Source: Kosmotoga olearia TBF 19.5.1 (GTDB lineage Bacteria > Thermotogota > Thermotogae > Petrotogales > Kosmotogaceae). Taken from it: a stretch of DNA of 64,000 bases. The notes beneath the pieces are model-generated. The model did no database searches and was not told the DNA's origin. It saw only the letters and a program-made list of their open reading frames with translations. Shown piece after piece: positions 52,957 to 61,687 of this stretch. The translations under genes were made by a program, and so were the position numbers. The stretch spans positions 1,178,001-1,242,000 of the forward strand of contig NC_012785.1 in the NCBI RefSeq assembly GCF_000023325.1, in the 5' to 3' direction. Position 1 is the first letter of the stretch, and every line of letters starts with the position of its first letter.

Positions 52957-52958
52957 AT
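52927..52958 (+). terminator. terminator of the leader transcript
   Basis: GGGCCGTG (52927-52934) pairs with CACGGCCC (52943-52950), 8-base loop, then TTTTTTATTT. A very short second frame, MRTRGRES, begins at 52988 behind GGAGGGG, before the ATPase gene. Confidence 0.85.
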
Positions 52959-53084
52959 TTGAGTTCAAATCATGAGGAGGGGAAAATATGAGAACGAGAG
53001 GCAGAGAATCTTGAAAGTGTAGCTATTTTGAAGGACGGCTATTTGAGACAGAAAAGACAGAGTTGAAGAAAAAGGGGTGATACT

Positions 53085-53879
53085 ATGAACTACGCTCTTA
53101 ATGCGGAAAATGTTAGAAAGTACTTCAAGAAAAATAAAAAAATTGTGCATGCGTTAAAGGGAATAGATTTGAAAATAAGAGAAGGAGAAGTCTATGGTCT
53201 TTTAGGACCGAATGGCTCTGGAAAATCGACTTTTATCAGGATAGCGTCTACACTTTTAATTCCCGATTCCGGACGCATAGAGATATTTGGGTATGATGTT
53301 GTGAAAGAAGCTTCAAAAGTCCAGAAGCTAATAAACAGGGTCTCAGTTGAAGCAAGTTTTTTCAGAAAGCTCTCCGCACTCGAGAACTTGCTCTTTGCGG
53401 CTGGAATTCACGGTATGTCTAAAAAAGAAGCTTTGATGAAAATAAACGATATTGTGGAGAGAGTCGGGCTCGACAAAAAGAGATTAAACGATCCTCTGGA
53501 AAACTTTTCCAGAGGTATGCAGCAGAAAGTCGCAATAGCGAGAGCTTTCATGACCGAACCCAGAATGATGCTGCTTGATGAACCCACCACCGGACTTGAT
53601 CCCAGAGCTAAACGTGAGGTTCAGAGGCTGATAGAAGACATGAAGCACAAAATGAAAGCAACAATACTTTTGACCACCCATGATATGGAAGAAGCCGAAA
53701 AACTCTGTGATTATGTAGCGATAATCCACAGAGGGAGAATAATCGTCAAAGGTCGTCCGGAAGAACTCAAGGCGAAAATTTCCGACAAAGTTCATAATCC
53801 AACTTTTGAAGATGTCTTCATGGAATTCACTGGTGTAAGATTCGACGAAGCGGAATATGAGGAGGTTGAAACCCTATGA
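53085..53879 (+). CDS. ABC-2 exporter ATP-binding protein (drug-exporter type)
   Basis: The 264-residue ATPase has Walker A (GPNGSGKSTFIR), signature (NFSRGMQQKVAIARA), Walker B (MMLLDEPTTGLDP) and switch His (TTHDMEEAE). The arrangement and short C-terminus match DrrA/CcmA-like exporters of antibiotics or other hydrophobic compounds. Its stop overlaps the permease start (ATGA). It is downstream of the leader-peptide attenuator and upstream of an ABC-F gene, a context seen for antibiotic-inducible loci. Confidence 0.9.
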   Translation: MNYALNAENVRKYFKKNKKIVHALKGIDLKIREGEVYGLLGPNGSGKSTFIRIASTLLIPDSGRIEIFGYDVVKEASKVQKLINRVSVEASFFRKLSALENLLFAAGIHGMSKKEALMKINDIVERVGLDKKRLNDPLENFSRGMQQKVAIARAFMTEPRMMLLDEPTTGLDPRAKREVQRLIEDMKHKMKATILLTTHDMEEAEKLCDYVAIIHRGRIIVKGRPEELKAKISDKVHNPTFEDVFMEFTGVRFDEAEYEEVETL

Positions 53880-54706
53880 GCGTTCAAGCAATAGTTCAAG
53901 AAATGAGGGCATCATGGGCTTTTATTGTTAGAAATTTCAATCTGTCAAAACGTTACTGGAAATGGGAACTGGTGTTTCTCGTTTATACAATTGCAAATTC
54001 GGTGACCATGGGGTTCATCGGAAAAGGTGTCGAGTCCTTCTCTGATGGCTCTTTCGATACCAACTATCTGATACTCTATATGTTGCTCGGATCGATTCTC
54101 TGGGGTTATCTTTCAGTTCTTTTCGCAATAGTTGCCGAAACAGTTGCCTGGGAACGCTGGGAAGAAACGATAGAATACACCTTCATGGCTCCGGTAAAAA
54201 GAGCAACGCACCTTTTAAGCGTTTGTGGATACGCGATACTTTACGGAATATTGAGGGCTGGTTTAATACTGCTCGTGGTTTCAATCTTTTTCGATCTCAA
54301 CCTGGCTAATGCGAACCTGTTGTCCGCAGCGGGAATCCTAGCTGTAGCTAGTTTCTCTTTCATAGGTCTTGGGATGGTTGCGGCAGTACTTCCGCTAATA
54401 TCCCCTGAAAAGGGCGTACAGGTTGTGCATATATTTCAGGCATTACTACTGATGTTCTCAGGGGTTTACTATGAAATAACCGTTCTCCCTGACTGGATGC
54501 AGAAAGTGGCGAAACTATCACCGGCAACTTATGCGTTAGCCGGTATGAGAAGTGCCATATTGCATGGTAAGAGTTTCTCTGAGTTATGGAGTCAGGTGTG
54601 GCCGTTGATATTTCTAGGGGCGGTTTTGCTCCCCTTTGGGATCTATTTCTTCAGCGTGATGGAGTTCTGGGCGAAGAAGAAAGGCGTACTAAAAAGGAGC
54701 GGGTGA
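53876..54706 (+). CDS. ABC-2 exporter permease
   Basis: The 276-residue protein has six membrane segments and the ABC-2 features ETVAWERWEETIEYTFMAPV and the late PDWMQKVAKLSPATYALAGM. It overlaps the ATPase gene by four bases and forms the exporter with it. It resembles the 40661 permease distantly. The terminator at 54697-54724 overlaps its last codons. Confidence 0.87.
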   Translation: MSVQAIVQEMRASWAFIVRNFNLSKRYWKWELVFLVYTIANSVTMGFIGKGVESFSDGSFDTNYLILYMLLGSILWGYLSVLFAIVAETVAWERWEETIEYTFMAPVKRATHLLSVCGYAILYGILRAGLILLVVSIFFDLNLANANLLSAAGILAVASFSFIGLGMVAAVLPLISPEKGVQVVHIFQALLLMFSGVYYEITVLPDWMQKVAKLSPATYALAGMRSAILHGKSFSELWSQVWPLIFLGAVLLPFGIYFFSVMEFWAKKKGVLKRSG

Positions 54707-54724
54707 GCTTTCCCCGCTCTTTTC
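54697..54724 (+). terminator. terminator after the exporter permease
   Basis: GAGCGGG (54697-54703) pairs with CCCGCTC (54713-54719), followed by TTTTCT. Read-through to the ABC-F gene, or a separate promoter around 54735-54750 (AAAATATAATGG), would be needed for downstream expression. Confidence 0.7.
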
Positions 54725-54769
54725 TACGTCTGCTAAAATATAATGGTATAAAAACTTACGGAGGTAATT

Positions 54770-56584
54770 ATGATACTATCTCTCAGCAAAGTCGGACACG
54801 ATTATGGTGAAGGATTCCTTTTTCAAAATTTTTCCGCTTCCGTTGCCAAAAGAGACAAGATTGTCTTGATTGGTCCGAATGGAAGCGGAAAGTCAACGCT
54901 CTTAAAGATTATAAAAGGGCAATTACAACCAACAGAGGGAGAGGTCTTCCTCGCTTCTGGAACCAGAATAGGCTTTCAGAAGCAACAGCGGATTGAACAT
55001 CCGGATATGGCTCTTTTCGATTACTACATGCTGGAAAAGGAAAACCTTGACGAAGAGACGGAAGAGTATTACAGCTACGAAAGAAGGGTAAGAAGCATTC
55101 TCAGCGGTCTTGGCTTTAAAGAAGACGCCTGGAACAGAAACCTCGGGAGTTTCAGTGGTGGAGAGTTAACAAGGATAGCGTTAGGAAAACTCTTTCTGGT
55201 AGATTACGATCTTTTGCTGCTCGATGAGCCCACAAACCATCTGGACCTCGACTCCGTTGAATGGCTCCTTTCTTTCCTGAAAAGTTACCGTGGAGCTATC
55301 ATTCTTGTCTCGCATGATAGATACCTGATTCGAAATGTAGGAAACCGTTTCTGGGAGATAAACGGTGGAAAAGTATGGGATTTTAGCGGCAACTTCGATA
55401 AATATATAGTCGAAAGGGAAAGAATCTTAAAAACAGGCATCAGACGCCGCGAGAATTTAGAACGCGAAATAAAGCGTCTTGAAGCTGTTGCGAAACGTTA
55501 CAGGTCTTGGGGAAAGGAGAAACTGATCAAACAGGCCATCAGCAAAGAAAAACAGGCTGAAAGGCTCCGACAGGAATTGGAAGAAATCCAGCTTCCAGAA
55601 GAAACGGTAAGAGAACCGGAGATAAGAATTCCCGAACCGAGCAGAACGGGTCTGGTTGTTCTGGAAGTTAAAGACCTTTCCTTCTCTTATGATGAAAAAA
55701 AGATCTTTGACAAAGCCTCTTTAACGGTTAACAGGGGCAACAAGATAGCCCTGCTTGGCCCAAATGGAAGCGGTAAGAGCACCTTTTTGAAGATAATAAC
55801 GAAAAGGATTCGAAATTTTTCCGGAACCGTTTCATGGGGCTACAACGTTAAATGGGGCTATCTTTCCCAGATGACCGAAGATCTAGATCCGGAGAAAGAG
55901 GTTATTGAAGAATGCTGGCAATTAGTGTCGGATTGGCCAGACTACCAGATCAGAAGGTATCTCGGAAGGTTTAATTTTGTTGGGGAAGATGTTTTCAAGA
56001 AAGTTGGTCAGCTCAGTGGTGGTGAGAGAACAAAACTCGCTCTCGCCAAGCTGATACTCGAAAGACCAAATGTTCTAATAATGGATGAACCGACGAATAA
56101 CCTAGATATCTGGTCCATCCAGAGTCTGGAAAAAGTGCTGAAAGAATACAAAGGAGCTTTGCTTCTTGTATCACACGATAGGGAATTCACAAATAACGTG
56201 TGTCAAAGTTTCTACTCTATAAAGAACTTTAAGATCCGTCCAGTTTCATCGATCGAGGAATACCTTTCCTGGGGAAAAATCTCTTTGCCTGAAAACAATA
56301 AAGTCCAGAGATCCAACATGGACTATACAGAGAAAAAGCGTATAAAAAATAAGCTAAAATCCCTTCTCAGGGATATTGAAGATCTGAACAGCAAAGAAGA
56401 GGAGCTTGAAAAGCAAATAGATGAACTCAACGACGAAATAAAAATATATAGCACAGATTTTAACAAACTCCAGCAACTTCACGAAGAGCTTTCTAAAAAA
56501 GAAGAAGATCTTCTCGAACTATTGCAAAAGCGAGAAGATCTGGAAGAAAAAATTAGAGAACTAAAAGAATTGGTTGAAAGTTAA
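54770..56584 (+). CDS. ABC-F family ATPase (ribosome-associated type)
   Basis: The 604-residue protein has two ABC domains and no membrane part: Walker A1 (GPNGSGKSTLLK), signature 1 (LGSFSGGELTRIALG), Walker B1 (LLLLDEPTNHLDL); then Walker A2 (GPNGSGKSTFLK), signature 2 (GQLSGGERTKLALAK) and Walker B2 (NVLIMDEPTNNLDI). The interdomain linker (about residues 225-290) is charged and helical, as in ribosome-binding ABC-F proteins, and the last 80 residues form a coiled coil as in Uup. ABC-F proteins act on the ribosomal E site; some give antibiotic resistance. Proximity to the exporter and leader attenuator suggests such a role, but a housekeeping Uup/EttA function is equally possible. Confidence 0.92.
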   Translation: MILSLSKVGHDYGEGFLFQNFSASVAKRDKIVLIGPNGSGKSTLLKIIKGQLQPTEGEVFLASGTRIGFQKQQRIEHPDMALFDYYMLEKENLDEETEEYYSYERRVRSILSGLGFKEDAWNRNLGSFSGGELTRIALGKLFLVDYDLLLLDEPTNHLDLDSVEWLLSFLKSYRGAIILVSHDRYLIRNVGNRFWEINGGKVWDFSGNFDKYIVERERILKTGIRRRENLEREIKRLEAVAKRYRSWGKEKLIKQAISKEKQAERLRQELEEIQLPEETVREPEIRIPEPSRTGLVVLEVKDLSFSYDEKKIFDKASLTVNRGNKIALLGPNGSGKSTFLKIITKRIRNFSGTVSWGYNVKWGYLSQMTEDLDPEKEVIEECWQLVSDWPDYQIRRYLGRFNFVGEDVFKKVGQLSGGERTKLALAKLILERPNVLIMDEPTNNLDIWSIQSLEKVLKEYKGALLLVSHDREFTNNVCQSFYSIKNFKIRPVSSIEEYLSWGKISLPENNKVQRSNMDYTEKKRIKNKLKSLLRDIEDLNSKEEELEKQIDELNDEIKIYSTDFNKLQQLHEELSKKEEDLLELLQKREDLEEKIRELKELVES

Positions 56585-56585
56585 A

Positions 56586-57044
56586 TCAGATGGGATGAAT
56601 CATTGTTGCAAGTATAAGAACCGTTGAGAATATCAAAAAGATATTGAAATAGCTTCCACCAATTACCCTTTTGACGTCTCTTTCAGTCATGCTCAAAGGG
56701 TTATATTCGTTTTGTTTCATGATTTTGAAAATGGTCAGTGTCCAACCTATATGAATAAGAAAAATGGCTATAGAAATGAAAATACCGGGGGTAAAGAAAA
56801 TCTCTTCGGGAAGTACTTTATTAATGCTGATTCCAATGGTAAAAGTTCCCGTTAACAAGGCCCAGCAACCGTACATAATTATTCGATAACTCCTGTAAAA
56901 ATTAAAAATCAGTCCACGAACCTCCGCGGTTGTTTTTTTCTCCAGTAGCGGCAGAAAAAACAATGTGAAAGTAATGGATACTCCTCCCCAGATGATTGTG
57001 GTGATAATGAAAACGTATCTGTTGATTAAAAGCAGGATTTCCAT
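56586..57044 (-). CDS. four-TM hypothetical membrane protein
   Basis: The 152-residue protein has four membrane segments (residues 5-30, 55-75, 85-110 and 128-150) and short charged loops. The layout is like small CopD/DUF4149-type membrane proteins, but I cannot assign a family. It converges with the ABC-F gene with one base between the stops. GGAGGGA precedes ATG 57044. Function unknown. Confidence 0.75.
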   Translation of the reverse strand: MEILLLINRYVFIITTIIWGGVSITFTLFFLPLLEKKTTAEVRGLIFNFYRSYRIIMYGCWALLTGTFTIGISINKVLPEEIFFTPGIFISIAIFLIHIGWTLTIFKIMKQNEYNPLSMTERDVKRVIGGSYFNIFLIFSTVLILATMIHPI

Positions 57045-57127
57045 AGAATCCCTCCTATAAAGAATTCAAAATGATTATAGCATTTTAACGGTGAACAAAG
57101 GTATATGGTAGAGATCCTTTACAACAA

Positions 57128-57157
57128 AAAAAGCCTCCCACATGGGAGGCTTTTTGT
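57128..57157. terminator. bidirectional terminator of the pilin gene
   Basis: AAAAAGCCTCCC (57128-57139) pairs with GGGAGGCTTTTT (57144-57155), loop ACAT. It follows the minus-strand pilin gene. Confidence 0.9.
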
Positions 57158-57169
57158 TATTTGAATTCA

Positions 57170-57607
57170 TCAATAGACTACAAAGCTGAATTCGTAGAAT
57201 ACTGTTCCGCCAGCTGTGCTGCTAAGACCACCACTCAGGAAAGTGTAACCACTGGTACCTGGATCGGAAGATACCGCATCCTTCAGGATTCCCTGAACAG
57301 TGTTGAAGTCGACATCTTCTGTTGTGAATACTACGACTGTGTAATCTCCGGCGGACTCTGTATAAGCAACACCGTACTTGGTTGTGTCGATGTCTCTTCC
57401 AAGATCGCTGATGGATGATGGAGCTACGCCATCAACATATGCCTTGTTCTCAAAGGAGCTAGCAAGTGTTTTCAGGTTCTGTGCAACCTTTGTAGCCTGC
57501 GCCTTCTTGATAGCGTTCAAAGCAACCGGTGTGATTGTAGCGATTAACGCAGCGATAACCGCCAAAACGATCAAAAGTTCAACGAGTGAAAATCCTCTTT
57601 TTCTCAT
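57170..57607 (-). CDS. type IV pilin-like / pseudopilin
   Basis: The 145-residue protein has a class III signal: RKRGFSLVELLIVLAVIAAL, with cleavage before Phe and Glu at position +5 of the mature protein, followed by the hydrophobic helix typical of PilA/PulG. The C-terminal domain is small and rich in Ser, Thr and Gly. It would be processed by a prepilin peptidase and assembled in a pilus or type II secretion pseudopilus. GGAGGGG precedes ATG 57607. No other pilus genes are nearby. Confidence 0.92.
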   Translation of the reverse strand: MRKRGFSLVELLIVLAVIAALIATITPVALNAIKKAQATKVAQNLKTLASSFENKAYVDGVAPSSISDLGRDIDTTKYGVAYTESAGDYTVVVFTTEDVDFNTVQGILKDAVSSDPGTSGYTFLSGGLSSTAGGTVFYEFSFVVY

Positions 57608-57676
57608 TTAATACCCCTCCTCTAAAAATTGGAATTTTTGCCTCGACTATTTATATACAAAATCGTGCCAACTGAA

Positions 57677-58380
57677 TACACGAGAATCCGAGAACCGAGA
57701 GTCCGAGAGAGCCAGCAAAGCTGGCCGAAGTGCTGAGCTAGTGCTCAGGAGGTTCACGACGTTGAGGCTTGTTGCAGAGACGCTGTGTCCGGCTTCGCCG
57801 GCGCTATGCTGGGCTTACGCCCAGGCTATGCGTTCCTACGGAACGGCCATGCGCAACGGAATTGCGGCTGAGTACATTAAAAAGCGAGATCGGATGTTGG
57901 AGATTGGAGAATAGTGAGATTCGGTGCGACTGGCTACGCCAGTGGGGCGAACTCCTGCGGAGTTGTTTCGAACCACTTCGTGGTTGTTACGAACTGCTGT
58001 GCAGTTGACATGCGCCTTCGGCGGAATAGAACCCAAAAAACGAAAACCAGTAAACGCGCCTTGAAAATAAGAAAATAAAGATTGTCATCCTGAACTTGAT
58101 TCAGGATCTGGTCCTGAAAACAAGATTCTGGATGGAACATCTCCAGAATGACTGTTTTGTGAGAAGATGGTACGGTCCGCGTTTTCTCTCGATTCTTACG
58201 CACAACCTACAAAACGGTTTTTATCGCTGCGAAGCAGTTTGTAGCAACTCTGAAGGAGTTCGCACCACCGGCGCAGCCGGTCGTACCCACGGCGTAGTCG
58301 TGCTTACCCCCGACGCGAAGTGTCGAACCGGAAACCCATTTCCAAAATTGCAAAAAAAGAGGAAATCCATTTCTGAAAAG
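57677..58380. repeat. composite intergenic repeat with two 21-bp phased hairpin arrays (copy F)
   Basis: First array: centres at 57936, 57957, 57978, 57999 and 58018 (stems ACTGGC, AACTCC, AACCAC, AACTGC, CGCC; loops TAC, TGC, TTC, TGT, TTC). Then GTCATCCTGAACTTGATTC (58084) and ATTCTGGATGG...CCAGAATGAC (58122-58153) palindromes. Second array: centres at 58232, 58253, 58274, 58295 and 58318. 57840-58105 is an inverted near-copy of 42590-42850, and 58083-58250 of 19740-19905. No gene is supported in the 800-base gap. Confidence 0.87.
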
Positions 58381-58409
58381 TATTGAAATACGTATGCTTA
58401 TACATATGT

Positions 58410-60227
58410 TCAGGCAGTTGCGAGGTGTTTATCAAGGAATTCCAGAATTTTTTTGTAGGCTTTTAATTGATTAGCCTTCTTCGTGAATCCGTGACCTTCA
58501 TCTTCGAATACGATGTATTCCACGGGAACACCATTTTCCTTGACCTTTTCAACGATTTCATCTGACTCTATTTTCAGGACTCTGGGATCGTTAGCTCCCT
58601 GGAGGACGAGCAGTGGTTTGACAATCTTCTCTGCATGGAAGAGAGGTGAAATGCTTCTTAAATATTCCTCTTCCTTGTATGGGTCACCAATTTTCCTGTA
58701 AAGAGCATCTTTCATAGCTCCCCACCATGGTGGAATCTCTTTCAGCGTGCGCAACCAGTTGGAAACACCGAAAATGTCGATACCGACCTTAAAAACTTCT
58801 GGTTTGAAAACGAGGGCGGCCAGAACCATATAACCGCCGTAGCTGGCACCGATTATTCCTATCTTTGTTCCATCGATAAAATCCAGTGTTTCCAGAAAGC
58901 GTTTAGCCTCGACGCAATCTGCCAGGTCGAGTTCTCCGTGCCTATGATCAGCGGCCATGAAGAAAGTTTTTCCATAACCGCTGCTTCCGCGGTTGTTTAC
59001 AGCAAATATGGCATAACCGTGATTCACAAGATATTGAAACATCGGTGAATAACTTAGAATCGTTTGCCCGCCGGGACCACCGTGAACGTAAACAAGTGCA
59101 GGGACTTTTTCACCTTTTTTAAGCCCTTTCGGTTTGTAAAAGATTCCCGGTATTTCCAATCCATCAAAGGATTTGAATCTTACAACCTCTGCCTCTACGA
59201 GATCTTCTGGATCTATTTCTGGATTGAGTGAATCCGTGAGTTTTTTGATTTCGCCTGTCTGGAAATCCAGAAGGAAAAGATTTCTCGGGGAGTTCGATGC
59301 GTCTGCTACCAACGCAAGGAACCTCTCATCCCGGGAAAAGTCAAAATCAGAGACAACGCCTTTCGGTAATTCCGGCAAGTCGATTTCAATATCTTTTTTA
59401 AGATCGTAGATCTTGAGTTCTATCCGTGCATCGTTGTTTATTGCCAGCGCTAAGAATCTGTTGTTTTTTGAAAATTTAGCGAAGACTACGTCCCATGCGA
59501 AGACTTTGAAGGGTTCACTTGTCCCGGAACTCAAATTGTACTTTTTTAGGTACTTGAATTCCCTATCCTCATCCGTAATGAAGTATAGAATCTTTGAATC
59601 CCTGGAAAAACTCACGGGGTCGTAGAATACTTCACCTTCATGGGGTGTTATATGTGTCAGCTCACCGGTCTTAAGATCTTTTATGTACATTTCAACATCG
59701 TTCATCGTAACTGTTTTAGAAAGAGCAATAAACCTTCCATTGGGAGATACTGGCCCGGGGTTAAACCCTTCGTTATTCTCAAGAATCAGATCTGCCTCGA
59801 GGCTTTTAATATCCATATAGTAAATATCGAAATATTTAGGATCCCTTTTATTTGAAAGAAAATAGAATCCCTTGCCGTCATCGCTCCAGCTGTGGAACAT
59901 AGCTTTCGCTTTTTCATCTGGAGTTAGATCCTTTTCATTTCCATCGGCATCTTTAAGATAAATATGGGAAATCTCGTTTCCGCCGTTATCTTTTTCAAAC
60001 AAAAATCCATTACCTTCCGGAAGATATCCTACGATGAAAACGCTATCCTGAGAATCTGTAAGTTTGGATGCTTTACCCGTTTCCAGATCAATTTCGTGTG
60101 CGTTGAATATTCCACTTTCATCGCTGGAAAAAAGGATCTTTCTTCCATCTGACGATAAAGCGGTACCGATGATAGTTATGTTCTTCATAAATTGATGGAT
60201 TGTGTACTTTTTTACCTGTTTTTTCAT
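58410..60227 (-). CDS. S9-family serine peptidase (acylaminoacyl-peptidase / prolyl oligopeptidase type)
   Basis: The 605-residue cytosolic enzyme has an N-terminal beta-propeller (about residues 15-330, with repeated DG/DS-type blades) and a C-terminal alpha/beta hydrolase. The nucleophile is Ser in GASYGGYMVLA, the acid is Asp in LVLQGANDPRV, and the base is His in EDEGHGFTKK; the oxyanion region is YVHGGPGGQT. It removes acylated or other residues from short peptides. No signal peptide is present. It stands alone behind a GGGGGGA ribosome site. Confidence 0.93.
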   Translation of the reverse strand: MKKQVKKYTIHQFMKNITIIGTALSSDGRKILFSSDESGIFNAHEIDLETGKASKLTDSQDSVFIVGYLPEGNGFLFEKDNGGNEISHIYLKDADGNEKDLTPDEKAKAMFHSWSDDGKGFYFLSNKRDPKYFDIYYMDIKSLEADLILENNEGFNPGPVSPNGRFIALSKTVTMNDVEMYIKDLKTGELTHITPHEGEVFYDPVSFSRDSKILYFITDEDREFKYLKKYNLSSGTSEPFKVFAWDVVFAKFSKNNRFLALAINNDARIELKIYDLKKDIEIDLPELPKGVVSDFDFSRDERFLALVADASNSPRNLFLLDFQTGEIKKLTDSLNPEIDPEDLVEAEVVRFKSFDGLEIPGIFYKPKGLKKGEKVPALVYVHGGPGGQTILSYSPMFQYLVNHGYAIFAVNNRGSSGYGKTFFMAADHRHGELDLADCVEAKRFLETLDFIDGTKIGIIGASYGGYMVLAALVFKPEVFKVGIDIFGVSNWLRTLKEIPPWWGAMKDALYRKIGDPYKEEEYLRSISPLFHAEKIVKPLLVLQGANDPRVLKIESDEIVEKVKENGVPVEYIVFEDEGHGFTKKANQLKAYKKILEFLDKHLATA

Positions 60228-60277
60228 AATGCTCCCCCCTCTATAAACAGCTGTTCTACCTATACAGAAAGAATTGA

Positions 60278-60466
60278 GCTTTCATATTCGAAACTAATTA
60301 TACTCTAATTCTGGCATACAAAGATAACAAGCTACAGATAGAAGCTTTCTCAGAAGAGTTGTTTGAGTCAGATGTGTTCTTTCTTCATCTCATAGCAGCT
60401 ACAGAAAAGGAAGAAAAAGAGAAAATTCTGTGTAAGTTCGCAATAATGAGAAAAACAAGAAAGTAA
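60278..60466 (+). pseudogene. possible C-terminal gene remnant
   Basis: An open frame without a start reads ETNYTLILAYKDNKLQIEAF and continues FLHLIAATEKEEKEKILCKF to a TAA at 60464. Codon use and charge pattern look coding, but no ribosome site or N-terminus is present. I do not recognise the family. The remaining gap 60467-60613 is AT-rich. Confidence 0.3.
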
Positions 60467-60613
60467 AACTTTATTGTTTATACTTAAAGTTCTGTTTTTG
60501 AATAACGATAAAAAAACACAGAATATGGCAAATATTATTTATAATCGCAGGTATTTTTAAATATTCAGAGCTGAAAACACACAACAAGTTTTCTTGGTGG
60601 TGAAACGAATGAT

Positions 60614-60632
60614 TATAATGGAAGCGGTTCCA
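60614..60632 (+). promoter_or_regulatory. LacI-type operator over the -10 of the regulator gene
   Basis: TGGAAGCGGTTCCA (60619-60632) has the TGGAA-N-CG-N-TTCCA form of LacI-family operators and overlaps TATAAT (60614-60619). It lies 23 bases before the regulator start, so autorepression is likely. Confidence 0.7.
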
Positions 60633-60654
60633 AAATTATTAGTGAGGTATTCAT

Positions 60655-61644
60655 ATGAAAAAGAAGATAACTATCAGAGAGATCGCTAAAATTGCTGGTG
60701 TTGGTGTTGGTACCGTTTCCAGAGTTTTGAATGGTGGTGCTGTAAAACCTGAAACAAAAAAACTTGTGATGGATACTATTGAGAGGCTTGGTTACATTCC
60801 CAATGCTTCTGCAAGAAAGTTAGCTGGGGGAAAAACTAAGAGTGTAATGATGCTAACCCCGGAGATCAAAACGGAATTTCACTGGCGATTGATAAAGAGC
60901 ATGGACAAATATCTTGATGAAATGGATTATCAGACGATTATATATCCCCTAATTTCTAAAAATCGCTTTGAAAAGTTATTTGCCAGCCATAACATCCACG
61001 AAGTTGATGGGGTTGTTCTCTGTACCCTCACATTTGAAAAGACCTTTGGACAAAAGAAGAATATAGATTTTCCGATTGTTTTACTTGAAGGTTTGGTAGA
61101 AAGTTATGACAGTGTTTATCTTGACAATTATCTTGGTGGGGTTCAAGCTGCGAAAGTGTTGCTTGAGGATGAGGCTAGTGAGTTTTTTGTTCTTTACTAT
61201 GAGGAGACAAATCCGCTTTTGTCAAATGACAATATACTGCAGCGTCTCAAAGGATTTCAGGATAGGTTGAGAGAATCGGGGATTGAGTTGCCAGATGAGA
61301 ATGTAATAAACGTAGATTTCTTTCTGGGTTCGGCGCACGAAAAAATCGTGCAAGTACTCACCAAAGTTGAAAAACCCGGTATTTTCGCAACGACAGATAA
61401 CTTTGCCCTCAATGTTCTGGAAACGGCTAAAACTCTCGGTAAAACTCCTGGCAAGGATTTCTTTCTTATTGGATATGATGATCAGTTTTGGGCAGAGGAA
61501 CTTGGTTTAACAACAATAGGTCAGCCTATTGAGGAAATGGGAAAAACTGCGGGAGAACTTATCCTTAAAAGGATAGAAAATCCCATGGGTTCAATCCAAC
61601 ATATTAAATTTCTTCCTGCCGTCGTTCGAAGAAATACAGCATAA
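60655..61644 (+). CDS. LacI-family transcriptional regulator
   Basis: The 329-residue repressor starts with the family helix-turn-helix and hinge (ITIREIAKIAGVGVGTVSRV, NGGAVKPETKKLVMDTIERL) followed by a periplasmic-binding-protein-like effector domain (about residues 60-325; FLIGYDDQFWAEELGLTTIG). It precedes the genes of a sugar ABC transporter on the same strand, 43 bases before the binding-protein gene, and should respond to that sugar. A matching operator overlaps its own promoter. Confidence 0.95.
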   Translation: MKKKITIREIAKIAGVGVGTVSRVLNGGAVKPETKKLVMDTIERLGYIPNASARKLAGGKTKSVMMLTPEIKTEFHWRLIKSMDKYLDEMDYQTIIYPLISKNRFEKLFASHNIHEVDGVVLCTLTFEKTFGQKKNIDFPIVLLEGLVESYDSVYLDNYLGGVQAAKVLLEDEASEFFVLYYEETNPLLSNDNILQRLKGFQDRLRESGIELPDENVINVDFFLGSAHEKIVQVLTKVEKPGIFATTDNFALNVLETAKTLGKTPGKDFFLIGYDDQFWAEELGLTTIGQPIEEMGKTAGELILKRIENPMGSIQHIKFLPAVVRRNTA

Positions 61645-61687
61645 ATAATTGCCCCACTTTAGGGTTATTTTTTAGGAGGTGTAGGCT

